Below, piece after piece: positions 25,923 through 34,380 of a stretch of DNA of 57,311 bases (within the stretch, counting starts at the first letter, position 1; each line of letters opens with the position of its first letter). Below the pieces are notes generated by a model, which worked only from the letters and a program-made list of their open reading frames with translations, made no database searches and was not told where the DNA came from. The translations under genes and the position numbers were made by a program. The stretch comes from Rhizobiaceae bacterium (lineage in GTDB: Bacteria > Pseudomonadota > Alphaproteobacteria > Rhizobiales > Rhizobiaceae): contig JAHBYY010000022.1 in assembly GCA_019635715.1 (NCBI GenBank), positions 1-57,311 on the forward strand, read 5' to 3'.

Positions 25923-27157
25923 GTCAGACGCTCCCGGACAATCTCGACCTTCTGGGCGACCCGCCGCGACCAGTCGTGCGGCCGCATCGCCTCGCTGCGC
26001 GCCTGCGGGGTCGTTGCGGTGTCGGCGAGCTGACGCTCGCAGGCGGCGATGAACTCCGCGGCGGTGTCGGCGATCGCCACGTGGCGCGGAAACCGGCGAG
26101 CAACCGGCACGTCGCGGCCGACGACCGGCAGCCCGGCCGCGAGATATTCGTAGCACTTCAACGCGTCGCCGGCCCGCGTGATGTCGTTCAGCGGAAAGGG
26201 CAGCAGCCCGACATCCATGCCCTTCATGAAGCGCGGGAGATCGGCGTAGGGCTGCGGCCCGAGCACATGGATGTTCGCCACGTCGCGAAACACCGAGTGG
26301 TCGAAGCCGAACCAGACATATCCGACCAGCGCGATCGACCACCGGGGACGCAGCCTGGCCATCTCCGTCAGCAGCGGCACGTCGATCTTCCAGGGATCGA
26401 GACCGCCGACATAGCCGAGCACCGGCCCGTCGAGCCTGCCGATCGCCGGGGGCACCTCGGTCGAGGGATCCAGAGCCCTTGCGAAGAAACCGACATCGGC
26501 GGCGCAGTTGACCTCGAAAGTGCGCGGATTGTGGACCCGACGCGGCGCGCAAAGCTCTTCCGTGACCGCGAAGACCAGATCGGCGCCCTTGCACGACTCG
26601 GCATCGAGCCGCCTCACGGTGCCGCGCTGCCCGTCGCTGCGCGCCAGCGCCGCATCGTCGTCTCCGCATTCGTAGATGCGCAACTCGGCAGGCAGCGCAG
26701 CCGCAAGCGAGGCGGCATTGTAGAGAAAGCTCCAGACGCAGCTTCGACGGAAGCCGAGCCTGCGCATCTGCCTGGCGATCCACGGAGCGAGCAGCCGTCC
26801 GCTGACGCGCGCCGCGAGCGGCGTGCGCGACTGGCCCGGCAGGGCCGCCGGAAAGGGACGGTAGGCCCAGATGTTCGGGGCGACCGCGCGCAGTCCCCAC
26901 AGGCTGCCGATGCCGCGGCTTTGCGTGCGCGCCATGCGAACGGCCGACCAGACCGATTCGAAGGGCTCGACGACGAGAATGCGATGTCCGCGCTCGGCCA
27001 GGCCGAGCAGCGTGTATTCCGGATTGGATTTGACGACGCCCCAGTTGGAGGCGGCGATGCAGACGATGTCGAGCAGCGTGCCATCGGCCGCCCGAATGCC
27101 GCGCACGCCTTCCAGGCCGGGTCCCGGATCGGTCGAAGCATTGAAATGGGCGGTCAA
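25919..27157 (-). CDS. Glycosyltransferase, GT-B fold
   Basis: A 412-residue cytoplasmic glycosyltransferase of the GT-B type. The N-terminal half begins DIVCIAASNWGVVKSNPEYTLLGLAERGHRI in a Rossmann-like pattern; the C-terminal half has LGYVGGLDPWKIDVPLL, FMKGMDVGLLPFPLND and KCYEYLAAGLPVVG, a nucleotide-sugar-binding region of GT4/GT1-like enzymes. No in-frame ATG is available: I take the TTG at 27157, which overlaps the methyltransferase stop (TTGA); a GTG at 27106 is the alternative. Coupled to both neighbours in the operon. Sugar specificity cannot be read. Confidence 0.82.
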   Translation of the reverse strand: MTAHFNASTDPGPGLEGVRGIRAADGTLLDIVCIAASNWGVVKSNPEYTLLGLAERGHRILVVEPFESVWSAVRMARTQSRGIGSLWGLRAVAPNIWAYRPFPAALPGQSRTPLAARVSGRLLAPWIARQMRRLGFRRSCVWSFLYNAASLAAALPAELRIYECGDDDAALARSDGQRGTVRRLDAESCKGADLVFAVTEELCAPRRVHNPRTFEVNCAADVGFFARALDPSTEVPPAIGRLDGPVLGYVGGLDPWKIDVPLLTEMARLRPRWSIALVGYVWFGFDHSVFRDVANIHVLGPQPYADLPRFMKGMDVGLLPFPLNDITRAGDALKCYEYLAAGLPVVGRDVPVARRFPRHVAIADTAAEFIAACERQLADTATTPQARSEAMRPHDWSRRVAQKVEIVRERLT

Positions 27158-27957
27158 CGTGCGGCGTCCCCGCGTTGCATGGTGACGATGCCGTAATAGC
27201 TCAGGGGACCGCTGCCGGGGACGGCACCGAGCGCTCGATCCAGGGCCCGCAGCACAGGCCGGCCGACCGCTGTGTTCAGGGCCGGCAGGTAGCCGCCCAT
27301 CCTGAAGAACACGACGCGCGGGAACCCGGTTTCCATCCGCCCCGGGAAGGCGGCGCGCAGCCGGGCAAGCCGGGCCCGGTCGAGCGGATACTCGTCCTCG
27401 CTGGACGCCTTCTCGATATTGCCGCGTCCGGGCAGCGTCGCACGTGCCAGCATCAGCAGCGGATTCAGCCCCAGGGTCTCGATGAAGGCCGCCCGGCCGC
27501 CCGGCCTCAGGACCCTGCCGATCTCCGCGGCGGCGCGCTCCAGGTCGAGATGATGAAGCACGAAGCAGCCGCACACCGCGTCGAAGCTGGCATCCTCGAA
27601 GTCGAGCGCCTGGCAGTCCATCACGCTGAACGTAGCGAGTTTGCCGGTTCCGGACAGTTCGGCGCGCCGCCTGCAATAGTCGATCGACAGCGGCGAGATG
27701 TCGATGCCCTGCACGACGGCGCCGCGGTGCGCCAGAGCCGTCGACAGAAAGCCCTGGCCGCAGCCGAGGTCGAGGATCTTCATGCCCGGCCGAAGCCGCA
27801 GGTGGGCCATCAGGCACTGCACGAAGACGTCGAGGTCGAGCAGCTTGAACCACGGGACCGACGGATCGCAAAGGTCGTCCGGACCCACGGCCGATACGGT
27901 GTCGCCCCGTGCGACCACCTGGTCCCAGAACTCCGCCTCGCGCGCCAGGCTCGCCAT
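27154..27957 (-). CDS. Class I SAM-dependent methyltransferase
   Basis: A 267-residue UbiE/COQ5-like methyltransferase. Motif I is ILDLGCGQGFLSTALAHRG near residues 60-78, followed by GIDISPLSI, the CGCFVLHHLDL motif and VLRPGGRAAF. It has no membrane segment. GAACGAGG precedes the ATG. In a polysaccharide operon it most likely O-methylates a sugar, possibly capping chain growth, though a small-molecule role is possible. Confidence 0.87.
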   Translation of the reverse strand: MASLAREAEFWDQVVARGDTVSAVGPDDLCDPSVPWFKLLDLDVFVQCLMAHLRLRPGMKILDLGCGQGFLSTALAHRGAVVQGIDISPLSIDYCRRRAELSGTGKLATFSVMDCQALDFEDASFDAVCGCFVLHHLDLERAAAEIGRVLRPGGRAAFIETLGLNPLLMLARATLPGRGNIEKASSEDEYPLDRARLARLRAAFPGRMETGFPRVVFFRMGGYLPALNTAVGRPVLRALDRALGAVPGSGPLSYYGIVTMQRGDAAR

Positions 27958-28000
27958 CAGCCTCGTTCCTCTCGCATCCCGCCCGACGATCGCCGCATCA

Positions 28001-29074
28001 TCAATGACCGCTGGCCGCCAGCACGTCGTTCAGGCTGCCCTCCGCTTCGCCGATCGACAGCATCTCGTCCTTGCTGGCGGCGAGGTACCAGAGGCGAAGC
28101 CGGTCTCCGTCCAGCACCGCCGCGGGCGCCAGCACCTGATGCTCGTCGGGGGCGCCCTTCTTCCCGGGCCTGACGATCGGCTGCGAGCCGAAATCCCATG
28201 GGCCGTCCGGCGACGGTCCGGTCGCCACGCCGATCGCCCGCGCCTCCCCGTCGAGACCGGTATAGAACAGCAGGTATTGCCCCCGCTTGACCTTCACCAG
28301 ATAGGGCTCGGCAATGCCGTCCCTGCGCCAGTCGTCGAACTGGCCGGGCCGCGCGACCGGGTCCGCCGCCTTCTTCCAGGCGATCCCGTCGGCAGAGGTC
28401 GCCGAGAGCAGATAAACGCCGCCCTGCCCGATCTTCGAGAAATCCGTGTAGGAATGCCCGACATAGGCCATGTGATAGGCGCCGCCGTCGTAGATCACGG
28501 TGGCGCTGTAGATCGCGTCATTGTCGTACCAGCCCTTCGTCGGCGTCATCACCGGGTCGGTCGAGACGCGTTCGAAGGTCTGGCCATCCGCCGAGGTCGC
28601 CACCCACAGGGCCGCGGGAAAGCCGCGATAGGGCTCGCCGGCGTCGCGATAGCCCGAGAAGAACAGCGTCCACTTGCCGTCGCGCCGCACGATGGAGGCG
28701 GATTCGGCGTTCTCGTCCCAGTCGCCGCTGCGGCCCTGCATCACGAGACCCCTGATGCCGTCGGTCTCGCCGCGCGTCTCCCAATTGCGCCCGTCCGGGG
28801 AGGTCGCGCGCGCGATCACGGTCCGGCCCTTGCCGGTATCGAGATCGGTATAGAACAGATCGAAGCGACCGCCCTCGCTCAAGACGCTCGGGTCGGAGGC
28901 GATGACTGTCCCCCTGTAAAACCATCCTGTCTTGGTCAGTCCACCGAACTGTTCGCCGGCGGATACTTCGCTCATAAAGAGCGGCTCGCTGCCCTCGAAC
29001 GCCGATATCACCACAACTGCGGCAAAGGCGGCTGCGAAAACAGCACCGATCCAGACAACGATCCGTTTCAACAT
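28001..29074 (-). CDS. Membrane-anchored beta-propeller glycoside hydrolase-like protein
   Basis: A 357-residue protein with an N-terminal hydrophobic anchor (IVVWIGAVFAAAFAAVVVIS) and then repeated beta-sheet blades characterised by DPSVLSEGGRFDLFYTD, ASIVRRDGKWTLFFSGY, GIAEPYLVKVKRGQYLLFYTG and DGDRLRLWYLA. This is the five-bladed propeller pattern of GH32/43/62/68/130-type enzymes; acidic residues in each blade (for example DNDAIYSA and AEPYL) could be catalytic. It is probably periplasmic. First gene of the leftward operon; ATG at 29074. It may trim or modify the polymer during export. Confidence 0.7.
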   Translation of the reverse strand: MLKRIVVWIGAVFAAAFAAVVVISAFEGSEPLFMSEVSAGEQFGGLTKTGWFYRGTVIASDPSVLSEGGRFDLFYTDLDTGKGRTVIARATSPDGRNWETRGETDGIRGLVMQGRSGDWDENAESASIVRRDGKWTLFFSGYRDAGEPYRGFPAALWVATSADGQTFERVSTDPVMTPTKGWYDNDAIYSATVIYDGGAYHMAYVGHSYTDFSKIGQGGVYLLSATSADGIAWKKAADPVARPGQFDDWRRDGIAEPYLVKVKRGQYLLFYTGLDGEARAIGVATGPSPDGPWDFGSQPIVRPGKKGAPDEHQVLAPAAVLDGDRLRLWYLAASKDEMLSIGEAEGSLNDVLAASGH

Positions 29075-29252
29075 CAAAACCCCGGCCGGTTCCGATGATC
29101 ACATGGCCATCAGTCTCGCTTGTTTTCGAGCCAACACCTTTTCTCTCATCGCGGCAATAGCCATCGAAAGCAATCTGGCCAAATGGCCGGCATTTATCAT
29201 ATCGTTCCTTCGCCTTCGGCGTCGACGCCGGACGCGATACGCGAGGGATGCT

Positions 29253-30065
29253 TTGACAGCGCCAGATGCCAGCGAGTTTCCGGTCGTCATCCTCTGCGGC
29301 GGCGAAGGCACCCGCTTCGGCCAGGCGACCCAGAACATGCCGAAACCGCTGCTGGAAATCGGACCCGAACCGATGCTCGTCCACATCATGCGGATCTATG
29401 CCCGCCAGGGCTTCAAGCGCTTCATCCTGTGCCTCGGCTACCGCGGGGCGATGATCAAGGACTACTTCCTGCAGCGCGACATCCGCGAAAGCGACATGCG
29501 GCTCGACCTGGGGCGCGGCACCCAGACCTTCCTGGGCGGCGCCGACCGCCTCGACTGGGACATCACCTTCGCCGAGACCGGCGGCAAGAGCCAGACCGGC
29601 GCCCGCGTGCATCGCGTCTCCTCCTATATCGATACGCCCGCCTTCTTCCTGACCTATGGCGACGGCCTCGCCGACATCGATCTCGCCGCGTTGGTGCGCT
29701 TCCACCAGGCGCACCAACGCATCGGCACGGTGACCGGCGTGCGGGCGCGATCGCAGTTCGGCGAGATGAAGCTCGACGGCGATACCGTTCGCGCCTTCAT
29801 CGAGAAGCCGCAGGTGTCGGCGATGATCAATGGCGGCTTCTTCCTGCTGCAGCGCGAGTTCCTCGACTACGTGAGCGGCGATCCGAACTGCATCCTCGAG
29901 CGGGAGCCGCTGCAGAGCCTCGCGGCGGCCGGCGAGCTGAAAGTCTACGAGCATGGCGGCTTCTGGCAGTGCATGGATACGTTCAAGGATTTCCGCGCCC
30001 TGAACGAGCTGTTCGACCAGGGTGACGCACCCTGGATACGCGGCCTTCCGGATGCCGCCACGTGA
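29253..30065 (+). CDS. rfbF: Glucose-1-phosphate cytidylyltransferase
   Basis: A 270-residue nucleotidyltransferase producing CDP-glucose. Motifs are VVILCGGEGTRFGQATQNMPKPLLEIG at the N-terminus, LTYGDGLADID, VHRVSSYIDTPAFFLTYGDG and the C-terminal GGFWQCMDTFKDFRALNELF, all characteristic of RfbF. No ATG is suitably placed; the TTG at 29253 follows GCGAGGGA by four bases and gives the normal N-terminus. The stop overlaps the next GTG start. First committed step of a CDP-6-deoxysugar route with RfbG two genes downstream. Confidence 0.92.
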   Translation: MTAPDASEFPVVILCGGEGTRFGQATQNMPKPLLEIGPEPMLVHIMRIYARQGFKRFILCLGYRGAMIKDYFLQRDIRESDMRLDLGRGTQTFLGGADRLDWDITFAETGGKSQTGARVHRVSSYIDTPAFFLTYGDGLADIDLAALVRFHQAHQRIGTVTGVRARSQFGEMKLDGDTVRAFIEKPQVSAMINGGFFLLQREFLDYVSGDPNCILEREPLQSLAAAGELKVYEHGGFWQCMDTFKDFRALNELFDQGDAPWIRGLPDAAT

Positions 30066-31000
30066 GCGTGCTGGTCACCGGCGCCGCCGGTTTCATCGGC
30101 TGCTGGCTGACCCGCGCCCTGGCAGCCGACGGCATGGAGGTCATCGCGCAGATGCGCCGCGAGCCGTCCAGCCTGTTCCGTGAACTCTCGCTGGACCGGC
30201 ATCCGCGTATCGAGATCGTCGGCGATGCGGATATCGCGGCGGTCGTCCGCGACCGCCGGCCGGCCGCGATCTATCACCTCGCCGGGATGAGCCAGATCGG
30301 CGAGGCGCTGCGCAAGCCGCATCTCGCCTTCGAGGCCAATGCGAGGGCGACATGGCTTCTGCTGGAAGCGCTGCGCGATCTCGCGCCGCCCGCCCCGACG
30401 ATCCTCGCATCGACCGACAGCATCTACGGCGAGACGGGGGGGCGGGCCGCGTCGGAGGAACATCCGACGCAGGCCCTCGGGCCTTACGAGGCGTCGAAGC
30501 TGATGGCCGACATCGCGGCGCGGAGCTACGCCGCGCAGTTCGGGCTGCCGATCGTCGTGGCGCGTCTCGGCAACGTCTACGGGCCGGGCGACGAAAATGC
30601 GGCGCGCCTGGTGCCGAGCCTTCTGCGGGCCGTCCGGTCGGGCCGGGCGCCGCAACTGCGCGGCGGCGGCCGCGCCGTGCGCAGCCTCCTCCATGTCGTG
30701 GATTGCGTCGCGGCCCTTCGCCTGCTGGCCGCCAATGCGGACAGGCAAGGCGTTCGCGGCGAAGCCTTCAATGTCTCGGGGGAGCCGGCAATGGCCATCT
30801 CCGGCATCGCGCGGCTGGTCCTCGACGCGGCCGGACTGGAGAACGTCCAGCCCGACATCTCCGACGACGCGCCCGGCGAAACCTCGGTGAAGGTCTCGAG
30901 CTCCGAAAAGCTCGTGCGCCGGCTCGGGTGGAGGCCGACCATCCCCTTGCTGGAAGGCGTCGAAGCGATCGTCGCAAAAATCCGTCCGGAGCCGACATGA
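30062..31000 (+). CDS. NAD(P)-dependent epimerase/reductase of the extended SDR family
   Basis: A 312-residue SDR. It has TGAAGFIG near residue 6, YHLAGMSQIGEALRKPHLAFEANARATWLLLEALRD split by the usual alpha helix, the catalytic STDSIYG and GPYEASK, and RLGNVYGPGD. The pattern is closest to GDP-6-deoxy-lyxo-hexulose reductases (Rmd-like) and epimerases. Placed between rfbF and rfbG with overlapping start and stop codons on both sides, it probably reduces or epimerises CDP-4-dehydro-6-deoxyglucose to give a final CDP-6-deoxyhexose. GTG start at 30062. Confidence 0.85.
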   Translation: MSVLVTGAAGFIGCWLTRALAADGMEVIAQMRREPSSLFRELSLDRHPRIEIVGDADIAAVVRDRRPAAIYHLAGMSQIGEALRKPHLAFEANARATWLLLEALRDLAPPAPTILASTDSIYGETGGRAASEEHPTQALGPYEASKLMADIAARSYAAQFGLPIVVARLGNVYGPGDENAARLVPSLLRAVRSGRAPQLRGGGRAVRSLLHVVDCVAALRLLAANADRQGVRGEAFNVSGEPAMAISGIARLVLDAAGLENVQPDISDDAPGETSVKVSSSEKLVRRLGWRPTIPLLEGVEAIVAKIRPEPT

Positions 31001-32106
31001 CGGGGACCATCGACAGCCTGTTTCGCGGCCGGTCGGTGTTCGTCACCGGCCACACCGGCTTCAAGGGCTCCTGGCTCTCGCTTTGGCTGGGCGAACTCGG
31101 CGCGCGGGTTCACGGATACAGCGACGGCATCCCGACCCGGCCGAGTGCGTTCGAAATGCTCGGCATCGCCCAATCGCTCGCCGGCGACGCGCGCGGCGAC
31201 ATCGCCGATCCCGGCGCCGTGGCGGCCGCCGTCGCCAGGGCGTCGCCGTCGGTGATCTTCCATCTCGCCGCGCAGCCGATCGTCCGGGAAGGTTTCCGCA
31301 GCCCCTACGCCACCTTCGCGGCGAACGTGATGGGCACCGTCGCCGTCCTCGAGGCAGCCCGGCAGACCGCCTCGGTCGAAGCCGTCGTCGTGGTGACCAG
31401 CGACAAGGTCTACGACAACACCGGCTCGCCATGGGGCTTCCGGGAGACAGACCCGCTCGGCGGCCACGAGCCCTACGGCGCCAGCAAGGCGGCCGCCGAG
31501 ATCGTGGCGATGGCCTATCGCTCGGCCGGCTTCCACGCCGCCGCGCGGTCGCCCAACCGGCCGGCGATCGCCACGGCGCGCGCCGGGAATGTCATCGGCG
31601 GCGGCGACTGGGCGGCCGACCGGCTCATCCCGGACCTGGTGCGCGCCATCGCCGAGGGCCGCGACCAGCCGATCCGGCAGCCGCGCTCGACCCGACCATG
31701 GCAGCACGTCCTGGAGCCGCTGGGAGGCTATCTGTGCCTGGCCGCAGCACTGCTCGACGCCGCGCGGCCTCCGCCCGCCGCCGTCAACTTCGGCCCCAGC
31801 GATCCCGTCGTGCCGGACGTGGAAACCATCGCCACGGCGTTCCTCGACATACTGAAGCCGCCGCGGACCAGGCTGCTGATCGACGAGGCGGGAGCCGCCG
31901 GCGAGGCTCGCACGCTGCACGTCGATTCCAGCCTGGCGCTCGGGGCGCTGTCCTGGCGTTCATGCTGGAGCGTTGCGCAGGCGGTGGCGGAGACCGCGAA
32001 CTGGTATCGCGCCTATCTCGAGGGCGGCAACGACCTGCGTGGCCTGGCGATCGAACAACTCGCCGCCTATCGCCGGGCGAGCCCCGTCACATCGCTAAAG
32101 CCCTGA
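30997..32106 (+). CDS. rfbG: CDP-glucose 4,6-dehydratase
   Basis: A 369-residue extended SDR. The N-terminal VFVTGHTGFKGSWLSLWLGELGA is a family hallmark, as are LAAQPIVREGFRSPYATFAANVMGT (in two blocks), VTSDKVYDN, EPYGASKAAAE and the CDP-binding STRPWQHVLEPLGGYL. It converts CDP-glucose to CDP-4-dehydro-6-deoxyglucose. The ATG overlaps the upstream stop. With rfbF and the SDR it completes a three-gene cassette of CDP-6-deoxysugar synthesis. No ddhC-type dideoxy enzymes are near, so the product is a 6-deoxy rather than a 3,6-dideoxy sugar. Confidence 0.93.
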   Translation: MTGTIDSLFRGRSVFVTGHTGFKGSWLSLWLGELGARVHGYSDGIPTRPSAFEMLGIAQSLAGDARGDIADPGAVAAAVARASPSVIFHLAAQPIVREGFRSPYATFAANVMGTVAVLEAARQTASVEAVVVVTSDKVYDNTGSPWGFRETDPLGGHEPYGASKAAAEIVAMAYRSAGFHAAARSPNRPAIATARAGNVIGGGDWAADRLIPDLVRAIAEGRDQPIRQPRSTRPWQHVLEPLGGYLCLAAALLDAARPPPAAVNFGPSDPVVPDVETIATAFLDILKPPRTRLLIDEAGAAGEARTLHVDSSLALGALSWRSCWSVAQAVAETANWYRAYLEGGNDLRGLAIEQLAAYRRASPVTSLKP

Positions 32107-32119
32107 TTGCGCACCCGCC

Positions 32120-32746
32120 TCAGGCTGCCGTGCTGAACCAGCCCCGACGCGCGCCGTTGCGCAACACCGCGACGGGATAGGCGCCGGCGTCCGACAGGTC
32201 GTTGAGACTTGCCGTGAAATGGTCCATTCGCGTCACGTCCGAGCGGGTCACCAGAACGACATCGGGAACGGCGGCGAGCAGCAGGCCCGTGTCGCCGGAT
32301 CCGGTCAGGCCGCGTCCATCGACGAGCACCAGCCCATATTTCGCCAGCGCGGCCTCGATCAGGCCGGCGACGGCTCCCGATGCGACGAGCTCCGACATCG
32401 GCGTCGGTGCCGTACCCACCGGAAGCACATCGATGCCGTCGGCCAGAGCAGCGACCAGACCGTGGACGCCGGACGGATCGTGCTTGAGGTCCCGCAGGCC
32501 GCTCCTGCCGGCCGCGCCGGCCAGCCGCGTGAGTTCCGGCCGCGCAAAATTTGCGTCGACCAGCAGGCATTTCTCCAGCTCCCTCCGCGCGGCGGCGCGC
32601 GCCAGGGCGATGGCGATCGTCGTGGCGCCTTCCCCGCCGGCGCAGCCCGTCACCAGCAGCGTGCGTGTTTCGGTGTTGCGGCGGATGTCCGCCAGCAGCC
32701 GCGCCGCCTCGTCGTGCAGCAGGGTCGAACGGTCGAGCGGGGTCAT
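32120..32746 (-). CDS. BY-kinase/CpsD-like ATPase with degenerate Walker A
   Basis: A 208-residue protein related to the cytoplasmic kinase domain of CpsD/Wzc/ExoP. The Walker A site reads TGCAGGEGATT (about residues 33-43), with alanine in place of the phosphate-binding lysine. Walker A' is LLVDANFARP and Walker B LVLVDGRG. There is no C-terminal tyrosine cluster; the end is GWFSTAA. Kinase activity is therefore doubtful and it may be a regulatory relic that binds the Wzz-like partner. The ATG overlaps the Wzz gene stop by four bases. Confidence 0.8.
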   Translation of the reverse strand: MTPLDRSTLLHDEAARLLADIRRNTETRTLLVTGCAGGEGATTIAIALARAAARRELEKCLLVDANFARPELTRLAGAAGRSGLRDLKHDPSGVHGLVAALADGIDVLPVGTAPTPMSELVASGAVAGLIEAALAKYGLVLVDGRGLTGSGDTGLLLAAVPDVVLVTRSDVTRMDHFTASLNDLSDAGAYPVAVLRNGARRGWFSTAA

Positions 32747-34380
32747 CGGCGGTCTCCCCGGCTGGCCACGGCGCGGACGATGGTGGCGCCGCCGACATGC
32801 TGCAGGATATCGCGGTTGTTGCGGATGCGCGGACGCAGCGCATCGAGCAGCAGAATGACGCTGCACGCCGCGACGACGGACAGCGCGAGCGCCAGCAGCA
32901 GCAGGCGGACGGTGCGCGGCGATGCCGGCATCACGCCTGCCTCCGGGGCGGCGATGACCGCAACGTTGGAGATCTGCGCGGCGGCGATCTGCTCGGCAAT
33001 ACGCGCCTCGTCGCTGCCCTGCTGGAACCTCTGCCGCGTCAGGCGCAGCCGCTCGACATCGCGCGCCTTGCGGGTCAACGCCAGCGAAGCCTCCTCGAGC
33101 GACTTCAACTCGCCTTCCACCGCGGCGACATCGCGCCGCAGGCCGTCCATCCTGGCCGTCGTGGCGGCAAGCAGCATGTCGGCCTCGCCGCGGTCTTTCG
33201 CCAGGGCGCCGCGCAGCGGATTGGCCTGGGTGACGTCCTCGCCGGCCATCCGCGCCGGCTGACCCGACAGATAGACGTCGAGGTCCCTGATCTGTTCGGA
33301 AAGCCCTTCGACCAGCGGCGACCGGCTGCCGGCGCGCCGGCTTTCGGCCTGAACCTGCAGCTTCAGGTCGTACTGCTTGAGTTCCAGAGCCTCGCGCAGC
33401 GTGTTGGGCTGCTGCGAGGTCGACGAGGCGATCCATTCCGGCTGGGCCGCCATCTGCCGGTCGATTTCGGCGATGCGGGTCCGGGTGACGCTCAAGGTCG
33501 AGACAGCCTCCCGCAGCTCGCGAAGCAGCGCCTCGCGCCGCTGCACCGCCAGGCCGCGCTGATCCTCGACCGACCAGGCGGCGAGACGCTGCCTGTCGGC
33601 GCTGTAGCTGTCCTCCGCCTCGGCGAGGGAGCGGTCGATGCGCTCCAGCTCGCCGGAGAAGAACGTCGAGATCTGCGAATCCGTATAGATACTCTCGCGC
33701 TTGGCGAGATAGGCGCCGATGAAGCGCCGCAGCACCTCCTCGCCGAGGCGCGGATCGGGATAGGCCAGCTTGAGCTCGATCACGTCGGAGCGGGAGACAT
33801 GCTCGACCGAAAGATAGAGCTGCAGGGCGGCGATGACGCGATCCAGCCTGCTCAGCTCCGGCAGGATGCCCAGGCTGACCAGCACCGCCCTCGCCTGCTC
33901 CTTGACGAGCGTCACCGAGTGCTTGAGCAGCCTCTTCGCCCGCTGGAAGAAGGTGACCGCCTCGTCCTCGCCGTAGAAGAAGTCCTCGCCGAGATCCTCC
34001 ACGACCCTGCGCAGGATCTGCGGATCCTTCATGATCTGGACTTCGGCGGTGATGTCCTCCAGCCGTTTCGAGATCGGGATGACCTGCTGGGAGCTTTGCG
34101 TGGACACCGTCGGAGGCGCCGAAAGTTCGTTGCCGAAGCGAACCATCAACTGCGCGCCCACCTCGTAGGTCGGATCGGTGAACATCAGATAGCCGATGGT
34201 CGCGGCCACGGCGACGATCGGGGCGGCGGCGATCCAGCGCCAGCCATGGGCGAGCGCGCTCAGCAGCCGCAGCAGGTCCGGCGGGCTCCAGACGATCTTC
34301 GGGATGGCCGCTTCCGCCGGCGACCGTGGCCGCGGCTTCATCTCCGTCGTCCTGTCGGCTTCCGGGCTGTGAAAATTCAT
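32743..34380 (-). CDS. Wzz/GumC/ExoP-like chain-length determinant, without kinase domain
   Basis: A 545-residue inner-membrane protein. A first membrane segment lies at about residues 45-65 (GWRWIAAAPIVAVAATIGYLMF), then a Wzz domain, a long periplasmic coiled-coil region (about 240-470, rich in RRE, ELR and KSLEEA heptads), and a second membrane segment near 495-515. It controls polysaccharide chain length and connects synthesis with the export channel. The kinase part found in ExoP is encoded separately downstream. Starts and stops overlap on both sides. Confidence 0.88.
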   Translation of the reverse strand: MNFHSPEADRTTEMKPRPRSPAEAAIPKIVWSPPDLLRLLSALAHGWRWIAAAPIVAVAATIGYLMFTDPTYEVGAQLMVRFGNELSAPPTVSTQSSQQVIPISKRLEDITAEVQIMKDPQILRRVVEDLGEDFFYGEDEAVTFFQRAKRLLKHSVTLVKEQARAVLVSLGILPELSRLDRVIAALQLYLSVEHVSRSDVIELKLAYPDPRLGEEVLRRFIGAYLAKRESIYTDSQISTFFSGELERIDRSLAEAEDSYSADRQRLAAWSVEDQRGLAVQRREALLRELREAVSTLSVTRTRIAEIDRQMAAQPEWIASSTSQQPNTLREALELKQYDLKLQVQAESRRAGSRSPLVEGLSEQIRDLDVYLSGQPARMAGEDVTQANPLRGALAKDRGEADMLLAATTARMDGLRRDVAAVEGELKSLEEASLALTRKARDVERLRLTRQRFQQGSDEARIAEQIAAAQISNVAVIAAPEAGVMPASPRTVRLLLLALALSVVAACSVILLLDALRPRIRNNRDILQHVGGATIVRAVASRGDRR

